Assembly (NCBI GenBank): GCA_021837305.1
Contig: JAKBGV010000010.1
Coordinates: forward strand, 1 to 32,430
Direction of reading: 5' to 3'
Source: Actinomycetes bacterium
Lineage (GTDB): Bacteria; Actinomycetota; Acidimicrobiia; Acidimicrobiales; RAAP-2
DNA length: 32,430 nucleotides
Shown here: one piece after another, positions 15,513 to 24,226 of the stretch
How the letters are laid out: every line of letters starts with the position of its first letter
How positions within the stretch are numbered: the stretch's first letter is position 1
Notes under the pieces: generated by a model
The model's input: the letters and a program-made list of their open reading frames with translations, nothing else
Told to the model about the DNA's origin: nothing
The model's database searches: none
Made by a program: the position numbers and the translations under genes

Positions 15513-17060
15513 GTGTCGCACACGGGGCTGTTGTCGCGTCAGCGAAAGCACGACGTTCCCTTCCAATCGCGTGCCGTGACGCTGGTCGTCTTAAGCCTGA
15601 GCGTGTTGATCATCAACTTGGATGGCACGATCCTCAACGTGGCGCTGCCCAGCATCGTGCGTGACCTACACGCCACGTCCACGCAGCTGCAGTGGGTAGT
15701 CGACGCCTACATCATCGTGCTCGCTGGGCTGCTGCTGATCGCAGGCTCACTCGGGGACCACTGGGGTCGCAAGCGGGTGTTCCTCATCGGGTTGTTGATC
15801 TTCGCCGTCGGTTCAGCGCTGTCGGCGTTCTCGACCTCGACCGGTTCGCTTATCGCCGCAAGGGCGTTCATGGGAGTGGGCGGTGCGGCGGTCATGCCCT
15901 CGACGCTGTCGATTCTCACGAACGTCTTTCGCGAGCCGCACGATCGGGCCCGCGCCATCGGGTTGTGGTCGGGGACCAACGGACTCGGTCTCGCCCTCGG
16001 GCCACTCATCGGTGGGTGGCTACTAGCGCACTACTGGTGGGGCTCGGTCTTCCTGATTAATGTTCCGATCGCGCTCATCACGGGCGTAACGGCACTCGTG
16101 GCGATACCAGACTCGCGCAACGCGGACGCTGCGGCACCCGACGTCGTTGGTGCGGTGTTGTCGTTGGTCGGCGTGTCGTCGCTACTCTGGGGGATCATCG
16201 AGGCGCCGTCGAGGGGCTGGACCTCACCCTGGATCCTCGCCGCGATCATCGGCTCGGTCGTCGTCGTCGCCGTCCTCGTCTGGTGGGAGATGCGGTCGTC
16301 GCACCCGCTCGTCGAACTCGCCTTCTTCCGCAAGCGCCGGTTCTCGGTCGCCATGGGCGGTCTCGCGCTCGCGCTGTTCGCATTGTCGGGCACGATGTTC
16401 CTGCTCACCCAATACCTGCAGTTCTCCCTCGGTTACAGCCCGTTCCAGACGGGCCTTCGCATCACCCCAATCGCGCTCGTGCTGATCGTGGTGGCGTCGG
16501 TGTCGACCACGCTCGCTCGCTACGCGGGTACCAAGGTGGTGGTCGTCGCCGGGATGGTCCTGATCGCACTCGGGCTTCAGCTGTTGTCGAGCGTGACTAT
16601 CCACACGACCTACACCGACGCGTTGCCGGCCTTCTTCCTGCTCGGCATCGGCTCAGGACTCGCCATCGCGCCATGCACGGACGCGGTCATGGGTTCGGTC
16701 CCCAACCACCTCGCGGGTATTGGTTCGGCGACTAACTCGACGGCCCTGCAGATCGGGAGCGCCCTGGGCGTCGCCGTTATCGGCAGTCTGCTCAACGCGC
16801 GCTACCAGAGTCGCGTCGACCTGCTGCTCGCCGGCCACGGTGCCCCTGCGCCAGTCGTGGCGGTCATTCGGTCGTCCCTCGGTGGCGCGCTCGCCGTCGC
16901 CCAGCGAGCGGGTGGTGCGGTGGGGGCCCAGTTGGCCCTGGCGGCGAGGCAGTCGTTCCTCGCCGGGCTCGACTTCGCGGTCGACGTCGCCGCCGCCATT
17001 GTCGCGGCGGCGGCGCTCATCGTCGCCGTGCTGCTACCCGCGAGGGCGCCGAAGGAGTGA
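15513..17060 (+). CDS. MFS transporter, DHA2 (EmrB/QacA) family, 14 helices
   Basis: This protein of about 515 aa is a proton-driven exporter. Motifs are clear: LDGTILNVALPSIVRDL in helix 1, GSLGDHWGRKRVF (motif A), the RAFMGVGGAAVMPSTLSIL region (motif B), GLALGPLIGGWLLAHYWW (motif C) and FLINVPIA, all typical of 14-helix DHA2 multidrug pumps. The start is GTG 15513, preceded by GGGAGG six bases upstream; an ATG at 15423 would add 30 residues that place the ribosome site inside the gene. The stop at 17060 is directly adjacent to the stop of the convergent anti-sigma gene. Substrate unknown; no TetR regulator is adjacent. Confidence 0.9.
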   Translation: MSHTGLLSRQRKHDVPFQSRAVTLVVLSLSVLIINLDGTILNVALPSIVRDLHATSTQLQWVVDAYIIVLAGLLLIAGSLGDHWGRKRVFLIGLLIFAVGSALSAFSTSTGSLIAARAFMGVGGAAVMPSTLSILTNVFREPHDRARAIGLWSGTNGLGLALGPLIGGWLLAHYWWGSVFLINVPIALITGVTALVAIPDSRNADAAAPDVVGAVLSLVGVSSLLWGIIEAPSRGWTSPWILAAIIGSVVVVAVLVWWEMRSSHPLVELAFFRKRRFSVAMGGLALALFALSGTMFLLTQYLQFSLGYSPFQTGLRITPIALVLIVVASVSTTLARYAGTKVVVVAGMVLIALGLQLLSSVTIHTTYTDALPAFFLLGIGSGLAIAPCTDAVMGSVPNHLAGIGSATNSTALQIGSALGVAVIGSLLNARYQSRVDLLLAGHGAPAPVVAVIRSSLGGALAVAQRAGGAVGAQLALAARQSFLAGLDFAVDVAAAIVAAAALIVAVLLPARAPKE

Positions 17061-17348
17061 TCAGGCGGACGGCCCATCGGGGCCGCTGAGCCCTTGGGCG
17101 TATCGAAGTAGACGTTCCAGGGCCTCGTCGCACGCGACGTCGACGGCGCCATCACCGCTAGCCCTGGCCGCCTTGACTTGGGTGTAGGTGTGGGCTTGGA
17201 GTCCGCACGTCTGACAGGTCTCGAGGTGCCGCGCGACCAGGACCGTCGTGGCGTGGTCCAATTCACCGTCGAGGTAGTGCTGGAGCCACCTCCGGAGCCG
17301 GTGACACGTTCGTCGCGCGACGAACATCGAACGAAGCGAGTGGTTCAC
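17061..17348 (-). CDS. Zinc-finger anti-sigma factor (ZAS/zf-HC2 type)
   Basis: This 95-aa soluble protein has the ZAS motif H41-x3-C45-x2-C48 in HLETCQTC, preceded by LQHYLDGELDHATTVLVARHL, a typical anti-sigma domain. It should bind and inhibit the ECF sigma factor encoded just upstream; in RsrA-like relatives thiol oxidation releases zinc and sigma. There is no transmembrane helix, so sensing is cytoplasmic. GTG 17348 overlaps the sigma stop by three bases (GTGA), a translationally coupled pair. It is convergent with, and directly abuts, the MFS gene. Confidence 0.88.
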   Translation of the reverse strand: MNHSLRSMFVARRTCHRLRRWLQHYLDGELDHATTVLVARHLETCQTCGLQAHTYTQVKAARASGDGAVDVACDEALERLLRYAQGLSGPDGPSA

Positions 17349-17836
17349 GAGGTCGCCGCCGTTCGCGGCGCGAGGCCGAGTGTCTCCAGCCGCTGGCGTA
17401 TCCGCTTGCGACCACGGTGCAGGCGACTCATGACCGTCCCGATCGGCACACCGAGCACGGCTGCCGCGTCGGCGTAGGAGAGTCCGTCTATGTCCACGAG
17501 GGTGACGACGTCGCGGAACGTCAACGGCAAGTCAGCGGCGGCGCGTCGCACGGCGTCTTCGAACTCCGCGTGTTCGACCAGCACGGACGGGTCGCTCGAG
17601 CTTCGCTCGAGCACGGCGTCGGGCTCGTCCAGGGGATCCGCCACGTGAACACGGCGGGCGCGATTGATGTTGGCGTTGCGCATGATGGTCAAGAGCCACG
17701 CCCGGGGGTGCTCGCCGTCGAAGTCGTGAATCGATCGGTAGGCGCGCAGCAGCGTCTCTTGCACGAGGTCTTCGGCGTCGGCCCGGGCACCAGTGAGGCT
17801 GCGCGCGACACGAAGCAGGAGCGCGATCTCGGGCAC
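17345..17836 (-). CDS. ECF RNA polymerase sigma factor
   Basis: This 163-aa protein has region 2 (DAEDLVQETLLRAYRSIHDF, then PRAWLLTIMRNANINRARR) and region 4 (LPLTFRDVVTLVDIDGLSYADAAAVLGVPIGTVMSRL in two pieces, ending in an Arg-rich helix), so it directs RNA polymerase to a small regulon. With the adjacent zinc-finger anti-sigma it resembles the SigR/RsrA redox arrangement. The start is GTG 17836; an in-frame stop lies five codons upstream, so the N-terminus is short, beginning directly in region 2.1. No ribosome site is visible. Downstream of the mutase genes on the same strand, 89 bp away. Confidence 0.9.
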   Translation of the reverse strand: MPEIALLLRVARSLTGARADAEDLVQETLLRAYRSIHDFDGEHPRAWLLTIMRNANINRARRVHVADPLDEPDAVLERSSSDPSVLVEHAEFEDAVRRAAADLPLTFRDVVTLVDIDGLSYADAAAVLGVPIGTVMSRLHRGRKRIRQRLETLGLAPRTAATS

Positions 17837-17925
17837 GACGTAGCGATCGAACTATTGCGCGTCAGACGCGGGGGCGACGGACCCCGAGGTCATCGTCCTC
17901 GTTCGATGGACACGACCATCGCGAC

Positions 17926-18318
17926 CTACTCGGCCGGTGACACGAGTGACGTGATCGCGCCGACGATCTCCTCGTCGCTCGCGCCGGGCCCGAAGACCGC
18001 GGCGACACCGGCGGCCTTGAGATCGGCGACGTCATTGCTCGGCACGATGCCTCCGACGACGACGGGTATCGAAGAGTCCCGCTGGCGTAGCGCCTCGACG
18101 ACGAGTGGCGCGAGGGTCATATGCGCACCGGAGAGCATCGAGAGCCCCACCACGTCGACGTCCTCTTGAATGGCCGCGACAGCGACACTCTCGGGCGTCT
18201 GGAACAGACCCGTGTAGACGACCTCCATGCCGGCGTCGCGCAGGATCCGCGCCACCACCTTGATGCCGCGGTCGTGACCGTCGAGTCCGACCTTGGCGAC
18301 GAGTACCCGTACGGTCAT
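17926..18318 (-). CDS. Cobalamin-binding small subunit of a B12-dependent acyl-CoA mutase
   Basis: This 130-aa protein is a B12-binding Rossmann-like domain. DxHxxG is present as DGHDRG (13-18), with His15 as lower axial cobalt ligand, followed by SML (60-62, the SxL motif) and VVGG (87-90). It pairs with the catalytic large subunit encoded immediately upstream; its ATG overlaps the large-subunit stop as ATGA at 18318-18315, giving balanced synthesis. Separate small and large subunits are typical of isobutyryl-CoA, 2-hydroxyisobutyryl-CoA and archaeal-type mutases, rather than the fused methylmalonyl-CoA mutase MutB. Confidence 0.92.
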   Translation of the reverse strand: MTVRVLVAKVGLDGHDRGIKVVARILRDAGMEVVYTGLFQTPESVAVAAIQEDVDVVGLSMLSGAHMTLAPLVVEALRQRDSSIPVVVGGIVPSNDVADLKAAGVAAVFGPGASDEEIVGAITSLVSPAE

Positions 18319-19955
18319 AGGACCGGGACCTCCACGTAGCGACCGAACACGCCCGCCATCGTGGCCATCATCTCGCCGACGGTCACCTCGGCGCGCGCTG
18401 CGTCGATCAACGCCGGCATGAGGTTCACCTCGGGGTCGGCGGCCTCGGTCGCGAGTCGCTCGCGTGCCCGACGCACCGCGTCATCGTCGCGACGCTGTCG
18501 GACGGTGGCGAGACGCGTGATCTGCTTTCGTTCGTCCTCATTGGTGATGCGCAACAATTCGAGGTCCTCGGCCTCATTGCCGTCGAGGAAGTCGTTGACG
18601 CCGACGATAATCCGCTCCCCGCGGTTAAAGGCGCGTTCGAGCTGATAGGCCGACTCGGCGATGTGGTGCTGGAACCAGTTCTGTTCGATGCCGCGGATGC
18701 AGCCTTCGAGCATCGAGCCGTCGCCCATGTCCATCAATTCGGCGAAGAGCGACTCGGCCTGGCGCTCCATCTCGTCGGTGAGCGCCTCGACGTACCACGA
18801 CCCGCCGAGCGGGTCGGCGACGTTGGCGACGTTGGTCTCGTGGGCGATGATCTGCTGCGTGCGTAGCGCCAGTCGCGCGGCCTTCTCCGACGGCAGGGCC
18901 AACGCCTCGTCCATCGAGTTGGTGTGGAGCGACTGGGTGCCGCCGAGGACCCCGGCGAGGGCCTCGATGGCGGTTCGCGCGAGGTTGTTCTCGGGTTGCT
19001 GTGCGGTGAGTGATACGCCGGCGGTCTGGGTGTGGAAGCGAAGCTGCCAGCTGCGCTCGTCGGCGGCGCGGTAGTGGTTGCGCAGCCACGTGGCCCAGAT
19101 CCGGCGCGCCGCGCGATACTTCGCGATCTCCTCGAAGAAGTCGATGTGGGCGTTGAAGAAGAAGGAGAGTCGCGGCGCAACCTCGTCAACGCTGAGACCG
19201 GCCTCACGGGCCAACTCGAGGTAGGCGAAGCCGTTGGCGAGTGTGAAGGCGAGCTCCTCGGCGGCCGTCGACCCGGCCTCACGAATGTGGTAGCCCGACA
19301 CCGAGACGGAGTTCCACTTGGGCATCTCGGCGGCGGTGAAGGCGATCGTGTCACGCACGAGACGCATCGACTGGCGAGGCGGGAAGACGAACTCCTTCTG
19401 GGCCTGGTACTCCTTCAGGATGTCGTTCTGCAGCGTGCCCCCGAGGCGTGCGCGCGCGACGCCGGCCTCCTCGGCCTGGGCGACGAAGAGCGCCAGCATG
19501 ATGGCCGCCGGTGAGTTGATGGTCATCGAGGTGGTGATCGCAGACAGGTCGATGTCGCGGAACAGGTCGCGCACGTCGTCGATCGAGTCGATCGCGACCC
19601 CGCAGCGGCCGACCTCGCCGAGGGACATCGGGTCGTCGGAGTCGAGTCCGAGGAGCGTCGGCATGTCAAAGGCTGTCGACAGGCCGGTGCCGCCGGCGGC
19701 GATGATCTCGCGGAAGCGCCGGTTGGTGTCGACCGCGGTCCCGAAGCCCGCGAACATGCGCATGGTCCAGAGCCGGGTCCGGTACATCGAGGCGTGGATC
19801 CCTCGGGTGTAGGGGTAGACGCCCGGGAACTCACCGTCGGGTGGTCCGTAGACGGGGTCGACCTCGATCCCGGACATAGTGGCGAAACTCGGGCGGCGCA
19901 GCTTGGCCGCGTCGTAGTCTCGGCGCCACCGGTCATAGGCACGCTCAGATTCCAC
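18315..19955 (-). CDS. B12-dependent acyl-CoA mutase large subunit (isobutyryl-CoA-mutase-like)
   Basis: This 546-aa TIM-barrel subunit carries out a carbon-skeleton rearrangement of an acyl-CoA using adenosylcobalamin bound by the adjacent small subunit. Family blocks include [12 protein letters not shown] (48-59), [12 protein letters not shown], the active-site SGYHIREAG (220-228), [14 protein letters not shown] and [12 protein letters not shown]. Aligned by eye with methylmalonyl-CoA mutase, Arg207, which binds the substrate carboxylate, is Gln186 (KEYQAQKEF), and Tyr89 is His54. So methylmalonyl-CoA is unlikely; a neutral branched substrate such as isobutyryl-CoA is more likely. The Asp of known 2-hydroxyisobutyryl-CoA mutases is Ala here. 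GTG 19955 has AAAGGAGG four bases upstream. No MeaB/ArgK chaperone GTPase or epimerase gene is nearby. Confidence 0.9.
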   Translation of the reverse strand: MESERAYDRWRRDYDAAKLRRPSFATMSGIEVDPVYGPPDGEFPGVYPYTRGIHASMYRTRLWTMRMFAGFGTAVDTNRRFREIIAAGGTGLSTAFDMPTLLGLDSDDPMSLGEVGRCGVAIDSIDDVRDLFRDIDLSAITTSMTINSPAAIMLALFVAQAEEAGVARARLGGTLQNDILKEYQAQKEFVFPPRQSMRLVRDTIAFTAAEMPKWNSVSVSGYHIREAGSTAAEELAFTLANGFAYLELAREAGLSVDEVAPRLSFFFNAHIDFFEEIAKYRAARRIWATWLRNHYRAADERSWQLRFHTQTAGVSLTAQQPENNLARTAIEALAGVLGGTQSLHTNSMDEALALPSEKAARLALRTQQIIAHETNVANVADPLGGSWYVEALTDEMERQAESLFAELMDMGDGSMLEGCIRGIEQNWFQHHIAESAYQLERAFNRGERIIVGVNDFLDGNEAEDLELLRITNEDERKQITRLATVRQRRDDDAVRRARERLATEAADPEVNLMPALIDAARAEVTVGEMMATMAGVFGRYVEVPVL

Positions 19956-20016
19956 GAGACCTCCTTTGGCAATTGGGTCGTACACCGATGTTAGGGCGTC
20001 GCTACGTCAGCGATGT

Positions 20017-21528
20017 TTAGCGTGGGTCGGCGATCTGCAGCGCTAACAGGGGCGCTGACGCCTTATTGATGCACTCGCGATACTCGGCGGCGGGCAGGCT
20101 GTGCGCCACGATGCCGCCGCCGGCGCTCACCGTCGCGCGGCCGCCGCGCAGGTACACTGTGCGGATGGTGATGGCGAAGTCGGCGTTGCCGCTGAGCGCG
20201 AAGTAGCCCACGGCCCCGCCGTAGATCCCGCGACGTACCGGTTCGAGCTCGTCGATGATCTCCATGGCGCGAACCTTGGGCGCGCCAGAGAGGGTCCCGG
20301 CGGGGAACAGGGCGTCAAAGGCGTCAAAGGCGTCCATATCGTCGCGGAGTCGACCGCTCACCTGAGAGACCAGGTGCATCAGGTGCGAGAAGCGTTCGAC
20401 GTGGGCCAGGCGTTCGACGCGGACCGAACCCGGTTCGGCGACGCGTCCAACGTCGTTGCGTCCGAGGTCCACCAGCATCACGTGCTCGGCGAGCTCCTTC
20501 TCATCGCGCAGGATCTCGGCCTCGAGGGCGGCGTCCTCCTCCTCGGTCGTCCCGCGATGCCGCGTGCCGGCGATCGGGCGGGTGCTGACGGTCCCGTCGT
20601 GGACCCGCACGAGCATCTCCGGCGAGGCCCCGACGATGTGGGCGTCGCCGGTGTCGAGCAGGTACATGTAGGGCGACGGGTTGAGCGCTCGCAGCACCCG
20701 GTACAGTGTCAAGGGCTTTACCGTGGTCTCACGGGTGAACTGCTGGCTCACGACGACCTGGAAGACGTCGCCGCTGACGATGTGATCCTGGGCCCGCCGC
20801 ACGATCGCCTCGTAGGCCGGTTGCTCGAAGTTGGACAACCCCGCGGCGATCTCGCGGATGTCGACGCCGTCACGAGCGTTGGGGGCGGTCGCGACGAGCC
20901 GCTCGACGTCGATGGCGCGATCGGGCCCGGGCCCGAGCAGGGTGGCGATGAGCTCGTCGAGGTACGCCCGCGCCAGGCGGTAGGCCTCGGCGGGATCGTC
21001 CTTCGACTCGAGCACGACGTTGATCACGGCGGTTGTCGAATAGCGCAGGTGATCAACCACCAGGACCGCCGACGGGAATGTGAAGTCGACGTCGGGCCAC
21101 TCGGGTTCGTCGTCGCGTGGGAGTCGCTCGAGACGTCGGACGTAGTCGTAGGTGAGGAAGCCGACGGCGCCACCGAAGAAGTCGGGAAGGTCGCTCGGTC
21201 GAAAGGTCCGGTAGCGCTGGAGGATGACGCGCAGGGTCTCGAGCGGGCCGCGCGGGTCGGGCGTGACGTCGAGCCCCGAGACCAGCGTCTGGCCGTTACG
21301 GACGTGGACACGCCAACGTCGATCGAGACCGATGAACGAGTACCGGCCGGTCGTCTCGCCCATGGCCGCGCTCTCGAGCAAGAAGACGGCTCTGCCATCG
21401 CCGAAGCGCTGGAAGAGTGACACCGGCGTGTCGCGGTCGAGCTGGAGGGTCACCGCGAGGGGGATGACGTTGAAGCCTTGTCCGGCGAGCTCGAGGAACG
21501 CGGCCTCGTCCATCGTCGTCGTCGTCAC
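20017..21528 (-). CDS. trpE: Anthranilate synthase component I
   Basis: This 503-aa enzyme makes anthranilate from chorismate, with ammonia from TrpG, the first step of tryptophan synthesis. The N-terminal LLES motif (50-53), which binds feedback tryptophan, is present, as are NPSPYMYLLD, PIAGTRHRG, VDLGRNDVGRV, FPAGTLSGAPKVRAMEII and the C-terminal GGGIVAHS. The PIAGT form and LLES point to TrpE rather than PabB. The start is GTG 21528 with GAGG eight bases upstream; ATG 21513 is an in-frame alternative. The gene is unusual in being divergent from trpG with only 33 bp between them. The mutase gene follows 61 bp downstream on the same strand. Confidence 0.93.
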   Translation of the reverse strand: MTTTTMDEAAFLELAGQGFNVIPLAVTLQLDRDTPVSLFQRFGDGRAVFLLESAAMGETTGRYSFIGLDRRWRVHVRNGQTLVSGLDVTPDPRGPLETLRVILQRYRTFRPSDLPDFFGGAVGFLTYDYVRRLERLPRDDEPEWPDVDFTFPSAVLVVDHLRYSTTAVINVVLESKDDPAEAYRLARAYLDELIATLLGPGPDRAIDVERLVATAPNARDGVDIREIAAGLSNFEQPAYEAIVRRAQDHIVSGDVFQVVVSQQFTRETTVKPLTLYRVLRALNPSPYMYLLDTGDAHIVGASPEMLVRVHDGTVSTRPIAGTRHRGTTEEEDAALEAEILRDEKELAEHVMLVDLGRNDVGRVAEPGSVRVERLAHVERFSHLMHLVSQVSGRLRDDMDAFDAFDALFPAGTLSGAPKVRAMEIIDELEPVRRGIYGGAVGYFALSGNADFAITIRTVYLRGGRATVSAGGGIVAHSLPAAEYRECINKASAPLLALQIADPR

Positions 21529-21532
21529 TGGG

Positions 21533-21556
21533 GGTGCCTCACGGCACCGTAGGATA
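21533..21556. promoter_or_regulatory. Divergent trpE/trpG promoter region with palindrome
   Basis: GGTGCC (21533-21538), TCAC, GGCACC (21543-21548) is a perfect palindrome within the 33-bp gap. TAGGAT (21550-21555) reads as a -10 box toward trpG, with six bases between it and the ATG, which would give a leaderless trpG mRNA. The opposite strand reads TATCCT over 21556-21551 as a -10 toward trpE. AGGA in the same place could instead be the trpG ribosome site. -35 matches are poor on both sides. Confidence 0.4.
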
Positions 21557-21561
21557 GTCCC

Positions 21562-22233
21562 ATGTCGTCGGGTCCTTCGGTACTGGTCATCGACAACTAC
21601 GACTCGTTCGTGTACAACCTCTACCAGTACCTCGCCGAGTTGGGCGCGTCACTTCGGGTCGTTCGTAACGATGAGGTCACCGACGATGACCTCGTCGACG
21701 AGACTATCGACGGCGTGCTGATCTCGCCGGGTCCTGGGCACCCGCGCGACGCCGGACGCTGTCGCGAGGTGATTGAGTCCTGTGCGGCGGCCGAGCGGCC
21801 GATGCTCGGGGTCTGTCTCGGCCACCAGGCCCTGGGCGACACATTCGGTGCGTCGATCGTGGCCGCACCGGCGATCGTGCACGGCCAGGCGAGTCTGGTC
21901 GAACACGAGGGCCGGGGGGTTTTCGCGGGAATGCCCCAACCGTTTGCGGCGGGCCGCTACCACTCGCTCGTCGTCAACCCGACCACGTTGCCACGCGAGT
22001 TCGAGGTCACCGCGCGCACGGGTGGTGTCGTCATGGGCATCCGTCACCGGGAATTGCCGCTCGAAGGGGTCCAGTTTCACCCCGAGTCCGTGCTGACCGA
22101 GGACGGCTACAGCCTGCTCGCGAACTGGCTCGAGGTCTGCGGGTCGAACGACGCGCGTGAGCGCGCGCGTTCGCTCAACGCACGCAGCGGCGACGTGCGC
22201 CGCTCGCTGCCGGACCTGGCTCGGCGCACGTAA
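21562..22233 (+). CDS. trpG: Anthranilate/aminodeoxychorismate synthase glutamine amidotransferase
   Basis: This 223-aa class-I glutamine amidotransferase delivers ammonia to the chorismate-using partner. LVIDNYDSFVYNLYQYL, SPGPGHP, nucleophile Cys85 in GVCLGHQA and the His-Glu pair in VQFHPESV are all present. It may serve both TrpE and a PabB elsewhere. A roughly 35-residue Arg-rich tail follows the core. The start is ATG 21562. Its stop lies two bases from the stop of the convergent S51 peptidase gene. Confidence 0.93.
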   Translation: MSSGPSVLVIDNYDSFVYNLYQYLAELGASLRVVRNDEVTDDDLVDETIDGVLISPGPGHPRDAGRCREVIESCAAAERPMLGVCLGHQALGDTFGASIVAAPAIVHGQASLVEHEGRGVFAGMPQPFAAGRYHSLVVNPTTLPREFEVTARTGGVVMGIRHRELPLEGVQFHPESVLTEDGYSLLANWLEVCGSNDARERARSLNARSGDVRRSLPDLARRT

Positions 22234-22235
22234 TC

Positions 22236-22958
22236 TCACTCGACGCTGAGGCGCGTCTCGATGACGCCATCAGTGGTCCGCTCGACGCGGTAGGCGGCGG
22301 GCCCAGTGTCGGGATCGACCGGTTGGTCGGCGACGACCCGTTCGAACTCGTCGTCGCGGTACCAGATGCCGACGTGGTCGTCCGTGGCGTAGGCGAGCGG
22401 GAGCGCGCCCTCGCCGACCAAGCGATGCAGGAGCGGTCGCCGCTGGGCCTCGGAGTCGTAGTGGACCCCGTTCGCGTAGGGCACGAGCGCCAGGCCCGTA
22501 TCGATTGCGCGCAGCGTCGGCCCGAAGGAGTCAGTCGTGCCACCCACGTGCCAGCAGAGGCTGCCCGCCGACACTCCGGCGAGAACCACGCCGGCCTCCC
22601 AGGCGGCCCGCATCGCCTCGTCGACCCCGTGCAGACGCCAGAGCGAGAGCAGGTTTGCGACCGACCCACCACCCACCCAGACGAGGTCGCTGCCCACGAG
22701 TCGCTCCTCGGGCGGCGCGGTGGGCTGCGGGAAGAGTCGCAGTTGGGTGACGTCGCAACCGACGGCGTTGAAGGACTCGTAGAGCATGGCGTAGTACGCG
22801 TCGGCGTCGCCGCTCGCGGTGAGGACCAGACAGACCCGAGGTCGCGAGGCGCCGGTCACGGTCAGCGCGTCGAGCAGCATGGTGCCGGGTCGCACCGTCT
22901 GCTGGACAGGTCCGGGAATGAAGCCGCCGGAGGTGGCGAGGATACGTCGAGTCGTCAT
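22236..22958 (-). CDS. Peptidase S51 family protein (PepE/cyanophycinase-like)
   Basis: This 240-aa cytoplasmic protein has the S51 fold: an N-terminal ATSGGF strand, VWVGGGSVANLLSLW, the nucleophile elbow AGVSAGSLCW (Ser130) and a candidate catalytic His166 in YANGVHYDS. Relatives are aspartyl dipeptidase PepE and cyanophycinase; the length is closer to PepE. GGGS in place of GGN at the binding loop suggests a different specificity. ATG 22958 has CAGG close upstream. It is divergent from the acyl-CoA dehydrogenase (71 bp). The substrate is probably a short peptide, by family only. Confidence 0.85.
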   Translation of the reverse strand: MTTRRILATSGGFIPGPVQQTVRPGTMLLDALTVTGASRPRVCLVLTASGDADAYYAMLYESFNAVGCDVTQLRLFPQPTAPPEERLVGSDLVWVGGGSVANLLSLWRLHGVDEAMRAAWEAGVVLAGVSAGSLCWHVGGTTDSFGPTLRAIDTGLALVPYANGVHYDSEAQRRPLLHRLVGEGALPLAYATDDHVGIWYRDDEFERVVADQPVDPDTGPAAYRVERTTDGVIETRLSVE

Positions 22959-23029
22959 CCTGTTGTTCTAGTCGCGTTGCCGAGGTTGCGTAGGATGCCT
23001 GCAGCGGGACTGACACCTCGAGGAGGACT

Positions 23030-24226
23030 ATGACGGGCGTGGTAACCATCGACGAGCGCATCGACCAACTGCTCGGTGAGTTTCCGCCGTCCTCGACCGA
23101 TGCCGTGACCTTTCTCGGTGCGCAGTTCGACCTCGGACTCGCGTGGGCGCACTTCCCTGAGGGTGACGGGGGGGTCGGTGGGACGCCCGCCGATCACTTG
23201 CGTGTCCTGCAGCGGCTCGCCCGTGCCGGGGCCCCCACGGCGGCGAACCGGAACGTCATCGGCTACGGCATGGTGGCGCCGACCCTGGTCGTGCACGGCA
23301 CGGACGAGCAGCGACGTCGCTATCTGCGTCCGCTGTTCACTGGCGAGGAGATCTGGTGCCAGTTATTCTCTGAGCCCGGTGCGGGCAGTGACGTGGCGGC
23401 ATTGTCGACCCGCGCCGTTCGCGACGGCGACGAATGGCGCATCGACGGCCAAAAGGTGTGGACCACGCTCGCGCATATCTCGGCCTTCGGGCTGTTGATC
23501 GCTCGTACCGATCCCGACGTCACCAAGCACCGCGGGATGACCGCGTTCCTGGTGGACATGCGCGCCGCCGGCGTCGAGGTCCGACCCCTCTACCAGATCA
23601 CCGGTGAGGCGGAGTTTAACGAGTGCTTCTTTAATGACGCGCGAGTCGGGGACGACCAGCGATTGGGTGACGTAGGCGACGGCTGGCGGGTCGCGCTGAC
23701 GACGTTGATGAACGAGCGGGTCTCTATCGGTGGCACCGTGCCATCGCGCGGATCGGGACTCATCGGTGAGGCCGTGTCCATCTGGCGTGAGCGATGGTCT
23801 GCGCGTACGGACCGCCACGCCCAGGCGATGCGCAGCGAACTGCTGGCGGCCTGGGTGCGCAACGAGGTCGCTCGGCTCACCAACTGGCGCGCGAGTGACC
23901 TGCGGCGCGCGGGCACCCCCGGCCCAGAGGGTTCAGCGGCGAAGCTGGTCTTCGCCGAGGAGAATCAGCGCACGAGCGCGCTTTGTGTCGACCTGCTCGG
24001 TGCCGACGGCATGCTCTACGGCTCGACCTACCCGTTGGTGCGGCCCACCGAGTCGGCGTTCAACAGCGCCGACCCTCGTAAGGCCTTCCTAAGGATGCGT
24101 GCGAACTCGATCGAAGGCGGCACCAGCGAGGTCATGCGCAACATCATCGGCGAGCGCGTGCTCGGACTCCCCGGTGAACCACGGGTGGACAAGGACCTGG
24201 CCTGGAAGGACGTGCCGCGCAGTTAG
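23030..24226 (+). CDS. Acyl-CoA dehydrogenase
   Basis: This 398-aa flavoenzyme introduces a double bond into an acyl-CoA. The flavin/substrate motif LFSEPGAGSDVA, the WTTLAHISAFGLLIAR strand, and the C-terminal SIEGGTSEVMRNIIGERVLGLP with the catalytic Glu (IEGGT) are present. The architecture resembles the actinobacterial FadE set used for sterol side chains, branched or unusual acids rather than the classical medium-chain enzyme. GAGGAGG precedes ATG 23030 by about four bases, and TAGGAT near 23000-23020 may be its -10. Its stop overlaps the convergent dienelactone hydrolase stop in four shared bases, TTAG (24223-24226). Confidence 0.9.
   Translation: MTGVVTIDERIDQLLGEFPPSSTDAVTFLGAQFDLGLAWAHFPEGDGGVGGTPADHLRVLQRLARAGAPTAANRNVIGYGMVAPTLVVHGTDEQRRRYLRPLFTGEEIWCQLFSEPGAGSDVAALSTRAVRDGDEWRIDGQKVWTTLAHISAFGLLIARTDPDVTKHRGMTAFLVDMRAAGVEVRPLYQITGEAEFNECFFNDARVGDDQRLGDVGDGWRVALTTLMNERVSIGGTVPSRGSGLIGEAVSIWRERWSARTDRHAQAMRSELLAAWVRNEVARLTNWRASDLRRAGTPGPEGSAAKLVFAEENQRTSALCVDLLGADGMLYGSTYPLVRPTESAFNSADPRKAFLRMRANSIEGGTSEVMRNIIGERVLGLPGEPRVDKDLAWKDVPRS

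Noticed and set aside
19956-20016. Cobalamin riboswitch before the mutase genes
   Set aside because: Only 61 bp separate trpE and the mutase start, too short for the riboswitch, and no B12-box was seen.
20101-21420. 439-codon open frame on the plus strand
   Set aside because: It lies wholly antisense to trpE, whose motifs are complete. Long antisense frames are common in GC-rich DNA, and the translation is rich in Arg/Asp/Val without any domain.
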